Assembly: GCF_016916835.1 (NCBI RefSeq)
Contig: NZ_JAFFIX010000027.1
Coordinates: 1 to 64,000 of the forward strand
Origin: Actinacidiphila bryophytorum
GTDB lineage: Bacteria > Actinomycetota > Actinomycetes > Streptomycetales > Streptomycetaceae
Length of the DNA: 64,000 nt
Direction: 5' to 3'
A model generated the notes under the pieces. It saw nothing but the letters and a program-made list of their open reading frames with translations, had not been told where the DNA came from and ran no database searches. Shown in pieces: positions 59,803-64,000 of the stretch. Position numbers and translations under genes: made by a program. The stretch's first letter is position 1, and each line of letters begins with the position of its first letter.

Positions 59803-61194
59803 CTACTCCAGACGCGGCTGCCGCGCAGGGGCCGGGCAGATGCGCTGGCCCTCGTGGTCGAAGACGTACAGGTGCGCCAGGTCGACCAGGAGGGGGACGC
59901 GGTCGCCGCGGCGCACCCGGATGTCGGGGCCGGTGCGGACGACCAGGTCGCCGGTCTGCGTCTCGGGCGTCGTGGGCCGGTCCATGACCGACACCGGCGC
60001 CTGCTGCGGCTTGGGCGGCACGCCGTTGGACGACGAGGAGGCGGAGCCCTCCCGCTCCATCACCGTGGCCTGGATGCGCCGCGCGGCCTTCTGCGCGAGC
60101 TTGCCGAGCCCCACCCCGCTGCTGCCGCCCCGGCGCGAGCCGTTCCGTGCCGCCGCGGCCGGCCGCGGCGCCTCCAGCTCGGGCACCAGCGCGGGACGCG
60201 ACCCGGTGTTGAGGTGCACCAGCGACTCGTGGCCCTGGTACTCCACGTGCTCCACGATCCCGCTCAGCACCACCTCGCCGGCGTGCGCCTGGCTGGGCTG
60301 CGCGATACGCACCGCCTCCGAGCGCAGCCCGACGATGATCCGGCGGCCCTGCTGGATGCGCAGCATCTGGTGGTCGTAGCTCAGCGGCTCCGGCAGCCCG
60401 AGCCGCTGCCGGCCGAAGTCGATCCACATGCCGCCGGTGAGCGGGGCGATGACGGTGGCCTGGAGCAGGTTGATCCGCGGGGTGCCGACGAAGGCCGCGA
60501 CGAACACGTTCTCCGGCAGGTGGTACGCCTCACGCGGGGTGCTGATCTGCTGCAGCACACCGCTGCGCATGATCGCGACCCGGTCCCCGAGGGACATGGC
60601 CTCTGCCTGGTCGTGGGTGACGTACACGGTCGTGACGCCCATGCCGTGGGTGAGGCGGGCGATCTCCGCACGCAGGTGGGCGCGCAGCTTCGCGTCCAGG
60701 TTGGACAGCGGCTCGTCCATCAGGAAGACCGACGGGTGCCGGGAGATGGCCCGGCCCATGGCCACACGCTGGCGCTCACCGCCGGAGAGCTGGCCCGGGT
60801 AGCGGTCCAGGATCTCCTCGATGCCGAGGATGCGGGCGGTCTCGTCGACCCGCGGCCCGTGCTCCTCGCCGGGCATCTCGAACCGCAGCGGGAAGCCGAT
60901 GTTCTCCCGGCTGGTCATGCTCGGGTACAGGGCGAAGTTCTGGAAGACCATGGCCATCCGGCGGTCGCCGGGCGCGAGGTCGTTGGAGTACTCGCCGTCG
61001 AGCAGCAGCTCGCCCGTGGTGATGTCCTCAAGCCCCGCGATCATCCGCAGGACCGTGGACTTGCCGCAGCCCGAGGGGCCGAGGAGCACCAGGAACTCCC
61101 CTGGCGCGATGTCCAGCGAGAACCGGTCCACGGCTGGCGACGGCTGCTTCGGGTAGTACTTGGAAACTTCGTGCAGGGTGATGGCGCGAGTCAT
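59803..61194 (-). CDS. MalK/MsiK-like sugar ABC transporter ATPase with an inserted linker
   Basis: The 463-residue protein has Walker A GPSGCGKST, signature LSGGERQRVAMGRAI, Walker B VFLMDEPLSNLDAKL, the switch His in YVTHDQAEAM, and the TOBE domain at the end. An extra disordered Ala/Arg/Ser/Pro-rich segment of about 90 residues (about 325-420) splits the TOBE region. That makes it longer than the typical 370-380. MsiK-type ATPases energise several sugar importers whose permease genes lie elsewhere, and none is near here. The start is ATG 61194. Confidence 0.9.
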   Translation of the reverse strand: MTRAITLHEVSKYYPKQPSPAVDRFSLDIAPGEFLVLLGPSGCGKSTVLRMIAGLEDITTGELLLDGEYSNDLAPGDRRMAMVFQNFALYPSMTSRENIGFPLRFEMPGEEHGPRVDETARILGIEEILDRYPGQLSGGERQRVAMGRAISRHPSVFLMDEPLSNLDAKLRAHLRAEIARLTHGMGVTTVYVTHDQAEAMSLGDRVAIMRSGVLQQISTPREAYHLPENVFVAAFVGTPRINLLQATVIAPLTGGMWIDFGRQRLGLPEPLSYDHQMLRIQQGRRIIVGLRSEAVRIAQPSQAHAGEVVLSGIVEHVEYQGHESLVHLNTGSRPALVPELEAPRPAAAARNGSRRGGSSGVGLGKLAQKAARRIQATVMEREGSASSSSNGVPPKPQQAPVSVMDRPTTPETQTGDLVVRTGPDIRVRRGDRVPLLVDLAHLYVFDHEGQRICPAPARQPRLE

Positions 61195-61322
61195 AACGGG
61201 AGCCGCCAGGTGGTTCGGACGCAGTGACGGGGCACGTGGGGGGATGACTTTCCGGACATGCGGTGGTGCGCGGGTGACACTGCGGAGAAGGTAGTCCACT
61301 ACTCGCAGGTTGCGGAACGTTT

Positions 61323-61346
61323 GTATCAACACTGCATTGATACTTT
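61323..61346 (+). promoter_or_regulatory. Dyad and -10 element before the second DedA gene
   Basis: GTATCAA-CACTGCA-TTGATAC is a perfect 7-bp-arm dyad at 61323-61343. TACTTT (61341-61346) overlaps it and is followed by 6 nt and GTG 61353, the leaderless geometry. A repressor binding the dyad would block the promoter. Confidence 0.55.
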
Positions 61347-61352
61347 TGGATC

Positions 61353-62078
61353 GTGACGAACCTCGCGCTCGGTCCGAGCTGGCTCTCTCCCGACCATCTG
61401 ATCAACACCTACGGCCTGTGGGGCGTACTGCTGATCGTGTTCGCGGAGTGCGGGCTGCTGATCGGATTCTTCCTGCCCGGCGACTCGCTGCTGTTCACGA
61501 CCGGTCTGCTGGTCGCCGGCGGCACCCTGGACAAGCCGCTGTGGGCGGTCGCGCCGCTCATCGCGGTCGCCTCGGTACTGGGGCAGCAGGCCGGCTACCT
61601 GTTCGGCCGCAAGGTCGGCCCCTCGCTCTTCAGCCGCCCCGACTCGCGGCTGTTCAAGATGGAGAACATCGAGAAGGCACACGGCTTTTTCGAGCACCAC
61701 GGCTCGAAAGCCATCGTGATGGCCTGCTTCGTGCCGATCGTCAGAACGTTCACCCCGATCGTCGCAGGCGTCAGCCGAATGAACTACCGCACCTTTGCCA
61801 CCTTCAATGTCATCGGCGGCACCCTGTGGGGCGCCGGCGTCACCCTGCTGGGTTACTGGCTGGGACAGATCGAATTCGTCAAGGACAACATCGAGGCCAT
61901 CCTCGTCCTGGTGGTGCTGGTGTCCGTGGTGCCGCTGGCCATCGAGTACCTGCGCTCCCGCGGCAAGGCCAAGACCGGCTCGGAAGCCGCCGGGTACGAG
62001 GCCGGCCCGGACGCCGACACCACGCCCGAGGTCATCGGGGCGCCGCGGGGCGGCCGGCACCGCGCGCAGAAGAACTGA
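61353..62078 (+). CDS. DedA family membrane protein (second copy)
   Basis: The 241-residue protein shows ECGLLIGFFLPGDSLLFTTG (about 33-52), KAHGFFEHHGSKAIVMACFV and FVPIVRTFTPIVAGVSRMNY, all standard DedA blocks, with about five membrane helices and a charged tail. It is likely a lipid scramblase, similar to but distinct from the copy at 16.2-16.9 kb. GTG 61353 follows a leaderless promoter. The ThrE-type exporter gene starts 11 bp after its stop, so they form an operon. Confidence 0.92.
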   Translation: MTNLALGPSWLSPDHLINTYGLWGVLLIVFAECGLLIGFFLPGDSLLFTTGLLVAGGTLDKPLWAVAPLIAVASVLGQQAGYLFGRKVGPSLFSRPDSRLFKMENIEKAHGFFEHHGSKAIVMACFVPIVRTFTPIVAGVSRMNYRTFATFNVIGGTLWGAGVTLLGYWLGQIEFVKDNIEAILVLVVLVSVVPLAIEYLRSRGKAKTGSEAAGYEAGPDADTTPEVIGAPRGGRHRAQKN

Positions 62079-62088
62079 GGCCGGGCGG

Positions 62089-63588
62089 GTGACGGGCGGC
62101 GGCGGCCCGGGCGCGGGGGAGGAGCCGGAAGCGGGCCAGGGCTCCGCCTTCACGCCGCCCGAAGGCATCCCCGTCGTCGCACTGCCGCCGGGCGACGCCC
62201 GCTGGCAGGACCGCATGCGCACCTTCGTGCGGCTGCCCGTCACCGAGCGGCCAGGCCCCGAGGCCGCCTTCGCCGCCAGGCCCGAGGGCGGGCACACCGT
62301 CTCCGTGCCCCGGGTCCTCGACCTGACCCTGCGCATCGGCGAACTCCTGCTCGCCGGCGGCGAGGGCGCCGAGGACGTCGAGGCCGCCATGCTCGGCGTC
62401 GCCTACGCCTACGGGCTCGCCCGGGTGGAGCCCAACGTCACCTTCACCCTGCTGGGCATCTCCTACCAGCCCTCGCTGACCGACCCGCCGCTCACCAGCA
62501 GCCGCACGGTGCGCCGCCGCGTCACCGACTACACGCGGCTCGCGGCCGTCTACCGCCTCGTCGACGGCATCACCACCGGTGAGGCGACCCTGGAGGACGC
62601 CTACCGGCGGCTCGCCGACATCCGGCGCAACCGGCACCCGTACGGCAGCTGGCTGCTCACCGGCGCCGCCGGGCTGCTCGCCGGCGCGGCCAGCCTGCTC
62701 GTCGGCGGCAACCTCATCATCTTCCTGGCCGCCGGGGTCGCCGCCATGCTCGGCGACCGGCTCGCCTGGCTGCTCGCGGGGCGCGGGATCCCCGAGTTCT
62801 ACCAGTTCGCCGCCGCCGCCATGCCCGCCGCCGCGATGGGCGTCCTCGTGGACCGCGCCCACTGGATCCCCGGCGCCGCCGGCGTCCAGTCCTCCGCCGT
62901 CATCACCGGCGGGCTCTTCGCGCTGCTGCCAGGCCGGGCACTCGTCGCCGCCGTGCAGGACGGGCTCACCGGCTTCTACATCACCGCGTCGGCGCGGCTG
63001 CTCGAAGTGATCTACCTCGTCGTCGGCATCGTCATCGGCGTCACCCTGATCCTCTACGCCGGCGTCCACTTCGGCGCCGACCTCAACCCCGACCAGGCCA
63101 TCCGCGCCTACGACCACCCCTGGGTGCAGCTCGTCGCCGCGATGGTGCTGACGCTGGCCTTCGCGGTGCTCCTGCAGTGCGAACGCGCCGTGCTGCCGCT
63201 CGCCACGCTCAACGGCGGCGTCGCCTGGACCGTCTTCGGCGTCCTGCACCAGCAGGCCGGCGGCAACCAGGTCGCCGCGACGGCCGCTGCCGCCGGGCTC
63301 GTCGGGCTGTTCGGGCAGCTCATGGCCCGCTACCGGTACGTGTCCGTACTGCCGTACGTGACCGCGGCCATCGGGCCGCTGTTGCCAGGGTCCGCGACGT
63401 ATTTCGGACTTCTGGCCTTCACGCAGAACCATGCGTCGCAGGGCTTCACGCAACTCACCAGGGCTGCGGCCCTGGCGCTCGCCCTCGCCATCGGGGTGAA
63501 CCTCGGCAACGAGATCGCCCGCCTCGCCCTCCCGACCCCGGGGCCTGCGGCCCCCCGCCGCGCCGCCAAGCGCACCCGCGGGTTCTAG
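62089..63588 (+). CDS. ThrE-type threonine/serine exporter
   Basis: The 499-residue protein has an N-terminal soluble ThrE domain (LTLRIGELLLAGGEGAEDVE, about 80-200) and then about ten membrane helices. These include WLLTGAAGLLAGAASLLVGG and a C-terminal half with WTVFGVLHQQAGGNQVAATA. Family members export threonine and serine. GTG 62089 gives a 70-residue disordered leader, and an internal start is possible. It lies directly after the DedA gene. Confidence 0.9.
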   Translation: MTGGGGPGAGEEPEAGQGSAFTPPEGIPVVALPPGDARWQDRMRTFVRLPVTERPGPEAAFAARPEGGHTVSVPRVLDLTLRIGELLLAGGEGAEDVEAAMLGVAYAYGLARVEPNVTFTLLGISYQPSLTDPPLTSSRTVRRRVTDYTRLAAVYRLVDGITTGEATLEDAYRRLADIRRNRHPYGSWLLTGAAGLLAGAASLLVGGNLIIFLAAGVAAMLGDRLAWLLAGRGIPEFYQFAAAAMPAAAMGVLVDRAHWIPGAAGVQSSAVITGGLFALLPGRALVAAVQDGLTGFYITASARLLEVIYLVVGIVIGVTLILYAGVHFGADLNPDQAIRAYDHPWVQLVAAMVLTLAFAVLLQCERAVLPLATLNGGVAWTVFGVLHQQAGGNQVAATAAAAGLVGLFGQLMARYRYVSVLPYVTAAIGPLLPGSATYFGLLAFTQNHASQGFTQLTRAAALALALAIGVNLGNEIARLALPTPGPAAPRRAAKRTRGF

Positions 63589-63599
63589 GGGTGCCCTTG

Positions 63600-64000
63600 C
63601 GGCAGGCGGTTCGCCTGCCCGCCGGTGGGGGCTGGTCGCGCGGTTCCCCGCGCCCCTGGGTGGTTGCCACTTGCTGTGGCGTTGCTTCTTTCCCGTTCCT
63701 CGGGTTGGGCGCGCAGTTCCCCGCGCCCCTTCAGGTCCTGCCTCTTGCGGTGGGCGGTCGGCTTCCGGTGCGTGGTGGTTGGTCGCGCAGTTCCCCGCGC
63801 CCCTGGGTGGTTGCCCTCTTCCCGCAGGGCCTGCGCTTTCAGGCGGCGCCCTGTGCCTGGGAGGGTGGGCGTTTTTCAGGGGCGCGGGGAACTGCGCGAC
63901 AAGCTCCCGGCGGCGGAGAGGCGATCGGGCGCCGGAAGGGGCAGGAAGCTGGGGGCTCGCCCCCTCAGGGGGCGGAGAGGGATGTGGCCAGGGCGTCCAG
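63600..64000. repeat. Dispersed intergenic repeat block at the window end
   Basis: At least four modules are present: GGTTCCCCGCGCCCCTGGGT (63642-63661), CCACTTGCTGTGGCGTTGCT (63668-63687), CGCGCAGTTCCCCGCGCCCC near 63710 and 63785, and the inverted AGGGGCGCGGGGAACTGCGC near 63878. No gene is seen to the window edge. Confidence 0.85.

Overview
The window is very GC-rich, with Streptomyces-style gene content: SigE-family and ECF42 sigma factors, an XRE/DUF397/anti-sigma ATPase cluster, SpoIIE phosphatase, MsiK-like ATPase, third-copy MreB-like protein, dodecin, GTG starts, a TTA codon, and dispersed GGGGCGCGGGGAACTGCGCG intergenic repeats. It is most likely chromosomal DNA of a Streptomyces or close relative in the Streptomycetaceae. 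The species cannot be told from the sequence. No rRNA, tRNA or CRISPR array was seen.

Layout. 1-7.2 kb: DUF6295 protein, dienelactone hydrolase diverging from a MarR regulator, SigE-family sigma factor with a membrane partner, TatA, PucR-type regulator, and a MarR/YceI divergent pair. 7.3-15.1 kb: a tightly coupled three-gene operon of an OB-fold membrane protein (YqiJ/NfeD-like), a flotillin and a 1659-residue AAA+ ATPase. 15.6-18.6 kb: PAP2 phosphatase and DedA diverging from a BlaI-type repressor and an M56 peptidase. 18.9-24.1 kb: polymorphic toxin locus 1, made of a WXG100-like protein, an RHS protein with a colicin-type HNH nuclease tip, and an Im9-like immunity protein. 24.1-28 kb: YCII/ECF42 pair, a 167-bp minisatellite, DUF2786 protein and Nudix hydrolase. 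28-41.3 kb: polymorphic toxin locus 2, made of a lipoprotein, a secreted DNRLRE/LamG/FG-GAP protein, and a divergent 2336-residue secreted RHS protein with HINT and toxin-28 modules followed by a HEAT-like immunity candidate. 41.3-44.8 kb: a recombination scar with an integrase fragment, an acetyl-CoA synthetase fragment, an intact IS5-type element with a cargo gene, and an EF-Tu-like protein lacking its GTPase domain. 44.8-46.7 kb: XRE/DUF397 regulatory cluster and an orphan RHH antitoxin-like gene. 46.7-64 kb: mostly ordinary chromosomal genes: membrane proteins, APC permease, DUF3103, MreB-like, dodecin truncated at its stop by a MITE, SpoIIE phosphatase, a predicted pseudokinase, glutamate decarboxylase, sugar-type ABC ATPase, a second DedA, and a ThrE-type exporter.

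Functional reading. Two separate RHS delivery/toxin cassettes lie 10 kb apart. Locus 1 lacks a Sec signal and resembles ESX/WXG-linked effectors. Locus 2 is Sec-exported and probably self-processing through HINT. The flotillin triad is the best candidate for an incompletely described system: its translational coupling implies a membrane-scaffold-bound AAA+ machine. Much of the intergenic DNA is occupied by dispersed or tandem repeats, which often mark the 3' ends of convergent genes.
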